Shown: positions 45,475 through 57,341, counted from the stretch's first letter. The stretch is DNA of 64,000 nucleotides from Ancistrus triradiatus (GCA_025084515.1 JAJAGP010000284.1:450967-514966); one strand, 5' to 3'. Notes: generated by a model from the letters alone, not told the origin. Made by a program: numbers and translations.

Positions 45475-46097
45475 CAGCTCTGGAAATAATCACGAGACCA
45501 GAGAAAATGATCAGTTTCTTTGCTTTCGCTATTTACACATACTGTGTTTCAGTGAAACTGAATGCTTTTGTTTTATTTGATAAATTACTGACAAATTGCA
45601 ACTAAAAATATTTATTTCCAGCAATGGTAAGAGCACTTATTCACTGTAAATGTCAACCGTTCAAAATAAAAATGAAAAGTTTTCAGGCCATGATTAGTAA
45701 TACAAATAATAATACAAGGAAAACAATTCAGAAAGCAATATTTAAATCCAAGCTTTCATAGGTCTCGTACTTTTTCCTCAATAAATAAGGTTTGGTTCAG
45801 GTTATAACATCATCACATTACATTTTACATTTACAGCATTTAGCAGACGCCCTTATCCAGAGCGACTTACAATTGTAGGTTAAGGGTCTTGCTCGAGGAC
45901 CCAACAGTGGCAGCTTGACAGAGGTGGGATTTGAACCCTTGACCTTCTGGTCCAGAGTCAAGTACCTTACCCGCTAGGCTACCGCAGTCCCTCAATCATC
46001 AGTATGAGGTGTGTAATACTAGTATGGAATTGCTGCTATATGTTTAGATATGTTGATTTTAAGATTGGAGTGGGCTCTTAATTTTTTTCCAGACCTG
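45475..46097. mobile_element. Tc1-type MITE (CAGCTCTGGAAATAAT ends) split by a SINE
   Basis: CAGCTCTGGAAATAATCACG after TA at 45473-45474, and CTCTTAATTTTTTTCCAGAC ending CCTG before TA at 46098-46099. No transposase. A SINE on the minus strand occupies 45816-45994. Confidence 0.8.
45816..45994 (-). mobile_element. tRNA-derived V-SINE, minus strand, nested in a MITE
   Basis: The reverse complement gives GCGGTAGCCTAGCGGGTAAG, GGGTTCAAATCCCACCTCTG and CGCTCTGGATAAGGGCGTCT with an ATGTAAAATGTAAT tail. A 7-base ATCATCA at 45809-45815 and 45995-46001 is a plausible target duplication. Confidence 0.85.
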
Positions 46098-47309
46098 TAG
46101 ATGATAGATTTGGAGGGGCCTAAAGTCATTGAGATACTTGCTAATAATTATGTTACCTCTCCAAACAAGGTGTTATACTTTACAGTAAGCATGAAAAGGT
46201 TACTCTTGAGTACACATCAGACACAGAACATGTACCTCTGATAAAATTAAAGTACTGGCCAGAATGAATTATAAGCAATTTTCTATATAAAATGTGAGAT
46301 GATATGTATTTTTAGCTTCCTAAAAAATGCAATTACGCTAGGATTCAGGGTTAATGTTATCTCTGTGACAATGTTTGACATACTTAGCATCATCTACTGA
46401 TTTACTTAAATCCCTTCCACTCGTAAACAAGCCAACTGCAATACTGCAAACCTCTGGCTATTCAAGATCCACCTCATGTGTTATCCACCTACTTATTATT
46501 ATCATCATAAAAAGTGTGTGTATGAAATTACTGGATAAGAGGTGACTCAAGTACATTGATAAACATGAAAGAATAATAAAGAAAGAAAGAAACTCAGTTC
46601 TTCATTTTGTAATATTCTTATGAATTGTTTGTTCTTAAGATAATTACATCATTATGGGAAAAATACCCATATAGTCTGTGACCATTGCTCACAGCCATCA
46701 CTGGGCGGAGCTAATTGAAAAACATCAGCACAAAAACGGAGCGGTTGCTTAGTTACAGCATGATGGTGTCAAGAAACACAGAAGAGATTTCAGATACATT
46801 ATAAACATCGGCTTTTCTCGTCACTCAGAATACATGTACAAGATTTCTTAATGTACCTCCTATGTTCTGCGTCCCATTTGAATCATGTTAGTCAGAAGGG
46901 CACATTTTATGTCACTCTTAGGTGCAATTTTGAGCTGCTTGATCAATGCTGGCTCTGAAAATGCTTGTTTTTTCTCTCTAAAGGAGGATATTATTCAATG
47001 TAAAAACAAATGTAGAAATGTATTGTTCACTATTTACATCCATCAGCACACCATGTTTTTCCTTGTTAATATGGAATTGAAAATACAGTGTGATCCCATG
47101 CTTATGGTGTCTTACATTTTGTAAAGTTTATGTGATATATTTATGTAATAATGTGCTATTGTAAAATGATGTCAATGCAGTTGTGTTTCATAAAACAATA
47201 ACATGGCATCGCCAATTTTATATGAGATATGTAGCCATATAAATGAGACCTACTTAGTTACCATCTCCCTGCAATATGAACTGCAAAGCAATACCATTCA
47301 TTTTCTTAT
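46098..47309. other. Noncoding stretch
   Basis: AT-rich. A short GAAAGAAAGAAA run lies near 46577. The 79-codon frame at 46885 has no recognised domain. Nothing supported. Confidence 0.45.
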
Positions 47310-47440
47310 CCACTTAATCCTGGTCAGGGTCACGGAAAAGATGGGAAAGTATCTGGAGTAAACCCACGCAGACACAGGGAGGACATGCCAACTCCACACT
47401 GGACGCTGGAGGACACACGTGCCGCCCCAGTGAGTGGTCC
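47310..47440 (-). mobile_element. SINE body fragment, minus strand
   Basis: GGTCAGGGTCACGGAAAAGA, AAACCCACGCAGACACAGGG and GGACATGCCAACTCCACACT are the reverse of the GTGTGGAGTTTGCATG body seen at 15741 and 43225. Confidence 0.6.
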
Positions 47441-49415
47441 ATTAATACACACAAAGTTAAATCATACCTATGCAAAATATGTCACCTGTTGATTTGTGTA
47501 GTGGTCATTGCAGTAACCTATGCCATTAAAACTCTTCAATGAGCTCAGCAGAATGAGTGATAGTTGTTATTATATGTTCTTGTTGTAGGAGGGCAGCTAT
47601 CTCTGACAGATCATTGAAGATGTGTGGCTAGGATGAGAGCGCGAGCCTGAGATTCAGACTCCCAGACATCGATAAGCAACTCTGTCTAAACCAATGCTGG
47701 CTGATAGTGTTGGGCCCGATATTGTCAGAGATGTGTTCACTGACACATGCTTGTGTCCATATGCATTCAAGTTATCTTAACTGAAATCAGGGCTGTACTC
47801 TGTGTCCATCTCTCCGCTGTACAAGTGAAGTTTTCCTCTGGTTGTGCTGGAGGGGTTTGTTGAAGGTTTTTTTTTTTTTTTTTTTTATCTCAGTAGAGAC
47901 ACAGCCTGGAGTCACAAACAACACCATCAGGCCAATATGTGCACCTACAGCCTGATGGTGATACTATGGGAGATAGAGAGACATATGAGTAGACCTACTT
48001 AAAGGAGGCCTCAATCTTCCCATAACCTTGCCTCAGGTGCTAACAAAGCTGTAATCGGTTTGTCACATACTTTTTCAGTAATGGAAATGTCTGAAGACTG
48101 TTGTTTCCCAAAGTCCATCATTTATTATTTTTGTCTTAACATATTGTTTGTAAGTTTTCTTCAACGCTTCAAGGGATTTGAGGGACCTGATATGGAGTTC
48201 AGCCATTTAATTGCCCACCTGTCATTCTAATTCTTAAACACAGGGCAATACATAGTGCTGGCAAGTTCAATAAGAACCTAAGTTCAACAGATTTGTCAAC
48301 AAATACACAAGGAAAGTTGCTATATATAATTCAAATAGTTCTTGTCACTTTATTTATTCATGGACTCTCCTCAAAAACAAGCTCTCCCCTTTAAATTTGA
48401 CACTTGAAATTTGAATGGCTCATATTGTAGCCCACTACTGGGTGGGTTAGAATATTGGGTGTGCCGCCGACCTGGCGCTGGATGTTACATAGACACAATT
48501 GGCCATATCTGAGGGAGAGAAGGTCTGATTGGAATACCTTCCAAATAAACAGTTTTGTTTAAGTAGATAAAAGTTTCTTTTTGCAATGTGTCTCCAGCAT
48601 GCCTCCCTCCCACTGCTTGATCCCTGCTTGAACCTGTTTGCTTATCCTGATCCTTGCTGTGGCCTGAATCCTATCCTAGAACTCACTGGGCACAGGTTCA
48701 TCCATTGCAAGGCCTGGCAGGGGTTGTTGCTGCAGCAGTAGTGATTGTGTGGTGCCTGCCCTGGCCAGAAAACACCACTGAGACTTGAACTTGGTGAACC
48801 AAGGTGATGGACTAGCAGAATACCTCTGCATCATCTGAGTGCTGTGACTCATTGTGTTATAGCATAATGGTACATATTATGACAGAATTAAAGCCCTGTA
48901 TAGGAGTAATTCTGTTCTTTACTTCTGCTTTGCAAGTGAAAATGTACTTAAAATGTTAAAACATTTCCATATTTATATCAGCCCCACAGGATGATTCATG
49001 TGAGATAGAGATAGCGAAAATACAGTGCTTGGGAAAGGCGAATGCAATCTTGTGTAAAGTGCCTGAACAGATTAAAGGACATGATGCAAGGTAATTATCT
49101 TCCAATGAAAAATGTCAAAAATAATAACCACAAGTTTTTACATATGTCCTAGAATGAAACATACAGTAAATTCAATCTGCCCTTAAATGCTATTTAAACT
49201 TATTTCCTTTACTTTGGTTGGAATATGAATTATTATTATTCCTAATTTGTTGTGGTTACAACAAATCTGATGGGGCATTCAACTTAATGCTGTGCATTGC
49301 TGGAGTGGATACTGCGTAAGGCAGTTATTGCTTCTAGTGCACACTTGAATAAGAAAAAACTGAGACACACCTATCATTTTCGAAACACTGCTCTATTCTG
49401 CATTCGTAAGTAAGC
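47441..49415. other. Noncoding stretch
   Basis: Includes a poly-T run at 47867-47886 and a weak SINE-like patch at 48655-48800 (GGCCTGGCAGGGGTTGTTGC). Otherwise nothing recognised. Confidence 0.4.
47867..47886. repeat. Poly-T run
   Basis: About twenty T bases; it could be an eroded minus-strand poly-A tail, but no retroposon body is evident next to it. Confidence 0.85.
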
Positions 49416-49772
49416 GTGTTTACATGCACTTCTACTTTGAAACCAGCAAATAATCTCACACAAATGTGACTTAAACCTCAAACTTTATATTAAATAATCA
49501 AATTCTTCACCAGTCAATGGGAAAAAGAGGCCAAATAAAACCTAGTCTTTAGAATGTCGGGGTAGGCTTTCGAGCATGCACAGACTGGAAAACCAATTTA
49601 CATCAGGTAACTGGTACACATGCTATAAGAAATCAGATTACTGGGTTAAAATCCAGTTCACTTTATTGGATTTCTTAATCTAATTTCTAGATCGGAGTAT
49701 GCTGTTTACGTGAACACTTGAATAATCAGATAAGTACAGAAATCTGACTATGATGAAGCTCTAATGACGTAT
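49416..49772 (+). mobile_element. MITE copy B, homologous to 6387-6905
   Basis: GTTTACATGCACTTCTACTT, AATAATCTCACACAAATGTG, GCATGCACAGACTGGAAAAC, ACATCAGGTAACTGGTACAC, CAGATTACTGGGTTAAAATC and GGAGTATGCTGTTTACGTGA align in order with copy A. About 150 internal bases present in copy A are missing. Confidence 0.6.
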
Positions 49773-49886
49773 TAAACATCAGAGCATAATATATTGTTAT
49801 TGTCATGCTAACCTGCAGTCTCCCCATATTACTTTTTCAGCCATTCAGGCGTCTCTCATCTCATCCTTTTTCTCTCTTGCTCTGTT

Positions 49887-49888
49887 GC

Positions 49889-49930
<42 letters not shown>

Positions 49931-49950
49931 ACACACACACACACACACAC
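49887..49950. repeat. (CA)n microsatellite, about 60 bp
   Basis: Two CA runs separated by single-base interruptions (CGCA near the start, CTCA at 49924). Confidence 0.95.
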
Positions 49951-50404
49951 ATCTAGACGATGTGTTTATCTGTGTTTGTCCAGATGCTGAGCCTCGCGTC
50001 TTTTAAGCCAATAGTGTATATCACACATGCATGCCTTCCCTGCTGCTATGTTTCTGCTGTTGTCTACTCACTGCTTAGAATACAAATACAGCCTAGGGAT
50101 GTAGAGATGGGAGGGTAAAAGGAAGAAAAACCTTCCCATTTTGCCTTCCTCCAGGCAAGCGGCTTTCCATTTGGAGGAGTCTTCTCTGGCAGAGAGATAA
50201 ACATTTGTGGAGTGAGCTGAGCATCAAGGTAAGTTGCCATTGCAGCGGTACAATAAAAGACACTTGACTCTAAAGCACTGTGCTCTACACCAGCACATGT
50301 GTAAAGTGTGCTGCACTCACCTGTGCACTTTTCCACCACTGCTCACTTTTTAAGAAACATTGTACATTTTTTTTGCTAATCTAGGGTGCCGATTCAGCTT
50401 AGTA
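49951..50404. other. Noncoding stretch
   Basis: Nothing recognised; a 91-codon minus-strand frame at 50064-50339 has no domain. Confidence 0.45.
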
Positions 50405-50519
50405 TACACTCACTCGACTTCATTAAGTACATTTGTTCAACTGCTTTTATCTAATCAGCTAAAAATATGGCAGAAGCTCAGTGCATGTAGGTATGTAGAC
50501 AACGTTCAAACCAAGAATC

Positions 50520-51380
50520 AGGGAAAGAAAGGTTATTTAAGTGACTCTGAATGTGGCATGGCTGTTGGCAGTTGCTGATATACTTGATGAGTATATCAGC
50601 AACTGTTGATCTGAGAATGGCTCGACTGGTTGAGCTGATAGAAAGGTAACAGTAACTCAATTAACCACTCATAACAACTGAGGTATACAGAAGAGCATCT
50701 CTGAATGCACAACATGTCAAAACTTGAAGCAGGTACAGCAGAAGACCATATCGGGTGCTACCCCTGTCAGCTAAAAACAGGCAACTGAGGCTACAATTCA
50801 CATGGTCTCATTAGACTTGGACAACAGACATTGTAAAAAATGTTATCTGGACCGAGGATTCTAGATTTCTGCTGTGACATTTGGATGGTAGAGTCAGAAA
50901 TTGGTGTAAACAACATGAAAGCATGGATCCATCCTGCCTTGTATTAACAGTTCAGGCTGCTGATGTTGTAATGGTGTGGAGGAATTTTCTTTGCACGCTT
51001 TGGACCCCTTGTTACCAATTGAGCATCATTTAAACACCACACCCTACCTGAGTATTGTTATGTCCATCTTTTTATCTTCTGATGGTTACTTCCAGCAGGA
51101 TAACACACCATGTCACAAAGCTCAATTCATCTCAGACTGGATTCTTGCACATGGCAATGACTTCACTGTTCTTCAATGCCCTCCACAGTCACCAGATCTC
51201 AATCCAATAGAGCACCTATGGGATGTGGTGGAACTGGAGATTCGCATCATGGATGCACAGAAGGCAAATCTGCAGCAACTGCATGATGCTATCATTTCAG
51301 TATGGACCAAATTCTCTGAGGAATGTTTCCAGCACCTCGTTGAATCTATTGCAAAGAAATGAAGCAGTTCTGAAAGCAAA
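50520..51380 (+). pseudogene. Tc1-type transposase, inactivated
   Basis: The DNA-binding start (GKKGYLSDSECGMAVG) runs into the inverted repeat, then resumes at RMARLVELIER in the second HTH. Later blocks in shifting frames: RRPYRVLPLSAKNRQLRLQF, VIWTEDSRFLL and QHESMDPSCLV. At the first catalytic position the usual SDES reads TEDS, putting Glu where Asp is expected. From 50976 to 51362 a 128-codon frame keeps GYFQQDNTPCHKA with the second Asp, PPQSPDLNPIEHLWDVVE with the Glu, and CFQHLVESI near the end. An internal deletion before GYFQQDN shortens the core. Confidence 0.9.
50569..50605. repeat. Perfect 15-bp inverted repeat, 7-base spacer
   Basis: CAGTTGCTGATATAC, spacer TTGATGA, GTATATCAGCAACTG. 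The right arm is normal transposon sequence; the left arm replaces expected sequence, so it is an inverted copy of the right arm. Confidence 0.95.
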
Positions 51381-51418
51381 ACTCAATACTGGCAAGTGTG
51401 CTTAATAAAGTGAGTATA

Positions 51419-53059
51419 TGTTGAATCAGCAGATTTCCTGGGGAAGGGATGGTTCAGAACTAATTCTTGCAGTTATCGAATACCAAATGGGAATGCACTC
51501 AGACACTTGGGATTTTTTCTAGGAGACACTCAAAGTAAAGACGGAGAACTTCTGACCTGGATGGCTTACTGGACACTCAGATGCAGGGTCGTGTGCCTGT
51601 GTTTTTTGTGATATATTATACAGTATATAACCCTGTGCATGCTTGTGTAGTCTTGGTTCAGCTTCCCCCAACCAATCCACACCCCCACCACTGAGTTCAT
51701 TTCGCTATTAGTGGTTTTCCTCTCAAGTGGAACCAGTTCTCATTGGGAAGGCTTCCAGTGAATGTAGATTCCAACCCCTTAATCTGCCATTATTGAATTA
51801 AAGGCTTATGTCTGCTCTGCAAGCTTGTCAGTTATTCCCATTGCAATGGTGTGTTCATTCCAGTTTCAATTAAGGTAGATCAGTTGCTTTACGATGGAGA
51901 AAAGAGAGAAGTGTAGAGGTGATCATGGAACAAAAGATGTTGGAGAGAAAAAGATGGAGGCAGTGACATTTTAACCAGTTTGAGTCACTGAATGAAGAGG
52001 ATTACACAGTGCTTTTTCCTCTGTAAAGCAAAATTGACTCAGCCTTTGTGATTTGGCCTTTCCCCTTCATTAACAATAGAGGATTGTCTGGGATGGTGCA
52101 GTTTTTTGTGTTGCTTTAGCCTAGCTTACTTGGAGGAACCATGATGGCAGGATTTGGCTGTCAAAAGATTTTGAATTCATTATGTTGGCGTCTTTCCTCA
52201 TTGACTTGCATTCAAAATGTAGTTTTTTGTTCCTTATATTAGATTAATTATTTTCCTGTCGTAGTTTAGATGGGGGAAGCAAATAATACAGGTCCGGGGA
52301 CTCTTCTTTGATACTACAGTTTATTTAATCTCTGCCTCATGGTATGATCATCGCATTAGCATTTTCTAGCAGGTCACATGCTGTTTAGTACTGAAGTCAT
52401 TGCTGATTGTATAAATATTCGCAGGGATTATATCCCATAGGAGGAATAGTCCTTTGTCTGTAAAGAACCCCTATTGAAATGAATGAATAACCCCATGTCT
52501 CTCCCAATTGTGACTGCCCAATTTTGCAATCTTACAAAATCCCCCTGCAGTTTCCAACATTACAACTTTGTTTGCAGTGTCTATTAGCCATCTTTGCTTG
52601 TCTCAAATGCCCAACAAGGTGAAAGGGAGATCTGTCATTCGGCTGTCCCTCTCATGGCCAACTGTGCCTGTGCTGCACGAGGTCGATGGCACTGCTAAGA
52701 GACCCATACACAGGACTCTGCAGTGATGGGCTAGAGAATTGAATTGCCGTGCCAACTGAGCACCTCAGTAGAGTTCTAATAATACCTCCATGTCAAGAAC
52801 CCACTTCCAATTTTTTGCAGGCCTGTGTGAGTGTTGAGTGGTGTTTGTGCAGAGCTGTTAAGCTGAGCTCCATGTACAGCAAAATGGTACCTAAAGTTGA
52901 AAAAAGTCTTATTCTGTTAAAATATTAAGTAAATAACCATCCAGCCCACATAGTTGAATTAGTAAAAGTAATACTGAAATGTGAATCACAAAGCAGACCA
53001 CATACAAATCTGTCAACACCCAAAACACTTCTAACCTGCCTCCCCATTTTTTAACATCA
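51419..53059. other. Noncoding stretch
   Basis: No bounded repeat or gene. 52590-52760 (CTGTCCCTCTCATGGCCAAC, GTGCTGCACGAGGTCG) may be an eroded short repeat, not identified. Confidence 0.4.
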
Positions 53060-53930
53060 TGCCTCCATAAATTTAATCAATGGTTGGAAAATAATTTTCT
53101 ACAACTGAACTACTACAAAAACTCAGCTGTTGCTTCTGGATCCAAAAATTTGATCTCTAATGTTGGAAATATTACCATCGACATTGATGGAGTTTCTAAG
53201 ACACCCTCAAAAGTGGTAAGAAAGCTTGAGGTTGTGTTCGACTCGTCACTCACATGTGGAGCATTTCAAGTCATTAACCAAAAGTGCCATTTTTCATTTA
53301 CGTAATATTTCTCGTCTTCGATAATTGCTGTCTGTGAATGATGCCAAAACACTGGTTCAATCCTTCATCCTCTCCCTTCTTGATTACTGTAACTCTTTAT
53401 TCACTCTATTAACTGTTTTATTCACAAATGATAAGTAAACTTCAGTATGTACAAAATGCTGCAGCAATAGAGCTCACATATAATAAGAGATCAGCTCACA
53501 TAACCCCTATTCTACATCAGCTACATTGGTTGTCAGTCTGTTCTCGCATAAACGACACAATTCTACTTATCACATGTAAAGCACTTGATGGACTAGCACC
53601 AGCTTATTTTAAAGAATTACTCCATCCTTACACCCCTCCTCGTCCCCTCAGGTCCTCTGACAGTGTGCTACTCCCAGTTCCCATTTCTCGCCTGCCATCA
53701 ATGGCAGGTATTTAAGTGTGGTATCTCCCAGCCTCTGGAACTCTTTGCCCCTAGATGTCCACAACTGTACCCCTCTTTCTGCCTTCAAGTCTTTGTTGAA
53801 GAAATTTCTTTTCCAACAACACTTCCTCTTCCTCTATATATCTGTGACTGTTTCTCTTATCCTCTCTTGTAAGCAGCCTTGGGTTTTATAAAGGTGCTAT
53901 ATTATTATTATTAATATTATTAAAGTGCTC
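53060..53930 (+). pseudogene. LINE 3' end, L2/CR1-like reverse transcriptase remnant
   Basis: The frame CLHKFNQWLENNFLQLN, then (after shifts) LDYCNSLFTLL, KLQYVQNAAAIEL, HITPILHQLHWLSVCSRIND, LLITCKALDGLAPAYFKELL and PPRPLRSSDSVLLPVP follows the C-terminal part of reverse transcriptases of the jockey-type non-LTR group. The catalytic FADD region is upstream and absent, as expected from 5' truncation. The 3' tail AAAGGTGCTATATTATTATT with ATT repeats is typical of fish L2-like LINEs. Stops and shifts show it is dead. The exact clade is uncertain. Confidence 0.85.
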
Positions 53931-55600
53931 ATCTGCTAGTAGCAGATAATGGCAGAGCTAGCTGATCCTGTTACACCTAGGGTCTTAACCATTATTTCAA
54001 GAGCCATATTTGTTTTGTATACCTATAAGGTGGTGATTTCCAGGTATACCAACTTTTTTGGAATAATAACCTGAGAACTGCCATTTCACAGTACTGGAAG
54101 CATATTTGTAGATGTGATGTGACAAGAGGGCAAACATGTACACTCTCTAGAAAACCAGGGAAAATGGTATGCTTTTTCAAAAAGTCAATTTGATATCCGG
54201 TAAACAGTTTATTCAAGGTACATTTGTTATGACACTTTCCCACGCTTCCCTGAGCTGAGGTGAACTGAAACACAGACTGTGTGCCAGGCTTTATGAGCCA
54301 ACATAGCTTAAGCTCTTGTAGCATGTGAATCCTCACAGTTATATTCCAGCATCTAGTGGAAACCTGTCTCAGGAGGAGTAAAGATTTTTACAGCATTAAA
54401 GGTGGGATCACCTCTGTATTAATGCCCACGGTTTGTATGTGATGTGTCAAGAGTTCACAAACTTGACATATTATCACAATAAAAACATTTCAACCATAAG
54501 ATGTATGTTTTGGTAATTTTCTCAATATCGAAAAAAGATTTATATGGTCAGTCCTCACAGAGCATACTCTCTTTTCATCAGAACTGTTTATATCTTTGTG
54601 TATAATTGGAAGGTCCAGCTGGTCAAAGTCCAGAAGCAAGGACACTACTGGAGCAGAAAGCACACTGCAAACAGAGATCCTTGGAAACTGGGTTTCCTGA
54701 TAAGCCTTTCTAAATGGCACTGTAATGCCTCCAAAGTCCTCCCGAGTCCCCTATGGCAACGAATGCTACACAAGCAAGTTACACAGGAACACTGCACAGA
54801 ATAACCAGCTTTATCCTTTTATACAGACCCCTTTTAAAGTCCTCAATTTCAAGAAAAGTTTTTTTCTTTCCCTGATGAGGAAAAGGTGACAGAAATGTCC
54901 TGAGGTTGGAGAAAGCGTGATTTGGGTTGATTCATGGCCTGTTGGAGGTGATGCATTAAAGGGCTTTTTGTTCGGCTATTCTGTGGCTGGCTTTGACTGA
55001 TTGAGATTGTCGCAGCTGGAGTCCCATGGCTCCTTCTGTGTCTGGAGAGAATGGTGTGATCAGGATCAGAAACAGGAGGAGTGAAAAGGGTGATGAGAGA
55101 GGACAAGAGTCACAAGTTCCTTTTGCTTCTCATGCTCAAGTCCTTTTTTTAGAACCTCTTTACTGTAAGGACAGATAATGACTCTGAAACAAGTTGTCAT
55201 CTAAATAAAAAAATGTATGAAAGTATCTAGTAAGAAGTAAACAACTTTTTATTACTTTTTATATTTTTTGCAGTCTGGAGAGAAAATACTATTCAGTACG
55301 CAGCTAGGATGGGTTCATCAGGACACTGAGTCCTTTTACTCCATCCATTGATCTGTTTGAGCTGTTGTCGACCTGTGTGACTGCTGATGTTTGACTAGTG
55401 AGACAACGAAGTCATGTACGGTGTCTTCACAGAGATGTGCACTTGTGTCAATAAACTAAAGAATCTCTTGTAAGGGAGAGAAGCATAACAAACCATAACA
55501 ATAGAAATTCAGAAATTGTAGCCAGAGAATGTCTTCACAAGGAAGCAAGGGCAAGGCTTTCTCTCTTGAAAATCTGCCCTGTTTCTTCTTCCAGTGTTTA
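53931..55600. other. Noncoding stretch with a small Tc1 relic
   Basis: 54415-54475 (TTAATGCCCACGGTTTGTAT, GAGTTCACAAACTTG) looks like the 3' end of the CACTATATGGCC Tc1 family. Frames on both strands near 53992-55106 overlap and show no domain. Confidence 0.4.
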
Positions 55601-56861
55601 CAGTGGTGTTTGAAAGTTTGTGAACACTTTACATTTTTCTATATCTCTGCATAAATATGACCTAAAACATCATCAGATTTTTGCACGTCCTAAAAGTAGA
55701 TGAAGAGAACCCAGTTAAACAAATGAGACAAAAATATTATACTTGGTCATTTATTTATTGAGGAAAATGATCCAATATTACATATTAGTGACTGGCAAAA
55801 GTATATGAACCTTTGCTTTCAGTATCTGGTGTGACCCCCCTGTTCAGCAATAACTGCAGCTAAACGTTTCCTGTAACTGTTGATCAGTCCTGCACACCGG
55901 CTTGGAGGAATTTTAGCCCATTCCTCTGTACAGAACAGCTTCAACTCTGGGATGTTGGTGGGTTTCCTCACATTAACTGCAACATTTTGATTTGATTCAG
56001 GTCAGGACTTTGACTTGGCCATTCCAAAACATGAACTTTGTTCTTCTTTAACCATTCTTTGGTAGAATGATTTGTGTGCTTAGGGTCGTTGTCTTGCTGC
56101 ATGACCCACCTTCTCTTGAGATTCAGTTCATGGACAGATGTCCTTATATTTTTCTTTAGAATTCTCTGATATAATTCAGAATTCATTGTTCCATCAATGA
56201 TGGCAAGAGCCGTCCTGGCCCAGATGCAGCAAAGCAGGCCCAAACCATGATTCTACCACCACCATGTTTCACAGATGGGATAAGGTTCTTATGATGGAAT
56301 GCAGTGTTTTCCTTTCTCCAAACATAATGTTTTTCTTTTAAACAAAAAAGTTCGATTTTAATAACCTTCTGGCTTGTCCACGTGATCTTTATCAAACTGC
56401 AGATGTGCAGCAATGTTCGTTTTAGAGAGCAGTGGCTTTCTCTTTGCAACCCTGCCATGCACACCATGGTTTTTCAGTGTTCTTCTGATGGTGGATTCAT
56501 GAACATTAACATTAGCCAATGTGGGAGAGGCCTTCAGTTGCTTAGAAGTTACCCTGGGGTCTTTTGTGACTTCATCAACCATTACACACCTCGGTCTTGG
56601 AGTGATCTTTGTTGGTCGACCACTACTGGGAAAGGTAACAATGGTCTTGAATTTCTTCCGTTTGTACGCGATCTGTCTGACTGTGGATTGGTGGAGTCCA
56701 AACTATTTAAAGATGGTTTTGTAACCTTTTCGAGTCTGATGAGCATCAACTCTTTTTCTGAAGTCCTCAGAAATCTCCTTTGTTCTTGCCATGATACACT
56801 TCCACAAACATGTGTTGTGAAGAGCAGACTTTGATAGATCCCTGTTCTTTAAATAAAACAG
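55601..56861 (-). mobile_element. Tc1-like transposon (CAGTGGTGCTTGAAAG family), right end missing
   Basis: CAGTGGTGTTTGAAAGTTTG follows TA at 55599-55600. The element runs on the minus strand to about 56861, where AAATAAAACAGACTGTGCAT changes abruptly into another Tc1 family. The missing part is the terminal repeat beyond the transposase start. Confidence 0.88.
55840..56792 (-). pseudogene. Tc1-type DDE transposase, first catalytic Asp deleted
   Basis: ATG at 56792 begins MARTKEISEDF. Fragments of the two DNA-binding domains follow (HQSTVRQIAYKRKKFKTIV, GRPTKITPR), then VDEVTKDPRVTSKQLKASPT and HVDKPEGY. At GY the sequence jumps to KIELFCLKEKHYVWRKENTA, so about 32 bases encoding WKN-LWTDET are gone with the first Asp. 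KHGGGRIMVWACFAASGPGR, then after a small insertion ALAIIDGTMNSELYQRI, VMQQDNDPKHTN and SPDLNQIKML follow. The last should be NPIEML: Pro to Gln and Glu to Lys. Two of three catalytic residues are lost. Confidence 0.93.
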
Positions 56862-56862
56862 A

Positions 56863-57341
56863 CTGTGCATCAGAATGCAGAAGAAGTGTTATTTAAGTGG
56901 CTTTGGCCATGGCATGGTTGTTGGTGCCAGATGGGCTGGTCTTTCAGAAACTGCTGAAATACTGGGATTTTCATGCACAGCCATCTCTAGGGTTTACAGA
57001 GACTGAGCCGAAAAAGAGAAAATATCCATTGAGCAGCAGTTATTTTGATGAAAAGAAATTACTGATGCCAGAGGTCAGAGGAGAATGACCAGACTGGTTC
57101 AAGCTGATAGAAAAGCAACTGTAACTCAAATAGCCAGTCATTACAAAGTATGCAGAAGAGCATCTATGAACGCACACATATTGATCATTGGAGAAAATGG
57201 GCTACAGCAGCAGAAGACCACACAGGGTACCACTTCAGCTAAGAAAAGGCATCTGAGGCTACAATTTGCACAGGTTCACCAAAATTGGACAATAGCAGAT
57301 TGAAAAAAAAACATTGTCTTGTCTGATGAGACACCATTTCT
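56863..57341 (+). pseudogene. Tc1-like transposase N-terminal fragment (TTATTAGG family)
   Basis: Begins at AGAAGTGTTATTTAAGTGGC, then GGCATGGTTGTTGGTGCCAG, GAGAAAATATCCATTGAGCA, AATGACCAGACTGGTTCAAG, ACAGCAGCAGAAGACCACAC and TGTCTTGTCTGATGAGACAC. These encode both DNA-binding domains (RRMTRLVQADRKATVTQI) and reach the first catalytic Asp (LSDET). The catalytic core and both terminal repeats are missing. Broken by stops. It abuts the previous Tc1 with no intervening sequence. Confidence 0.8.

Larger units (their letters stand above)
50407..51416 (+). mobile_element. Tc1-like transposon (CACTCAC...TTATTAGG family), internally deleted
   Basis: The left end CACTCACTCGACTTCATTAA follows TA (50405-50406); the right end is GCTTAATAAAGTGAGTA, then TA. 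The terminal repeats resemble those of the palindromic MITEs at 12061, 18093 and 33902. A region of about 150 bases after the element's first coding block is replaced by a short inverted repeat at 50569-50605. A further fragment of this family lies at 56863-57341. Confidence 0.88.

Noticed and set aside
49021..49320. TACAGTGCTTGGG start resembling a Tc1 terminal repeat
   Set aside because: No inverted partner or transposase block was found within the next 2 kb.
49805..49990. Thr/His-rich 61-codon frame
   Set aside because: It is a translation of the CA microsatellite.
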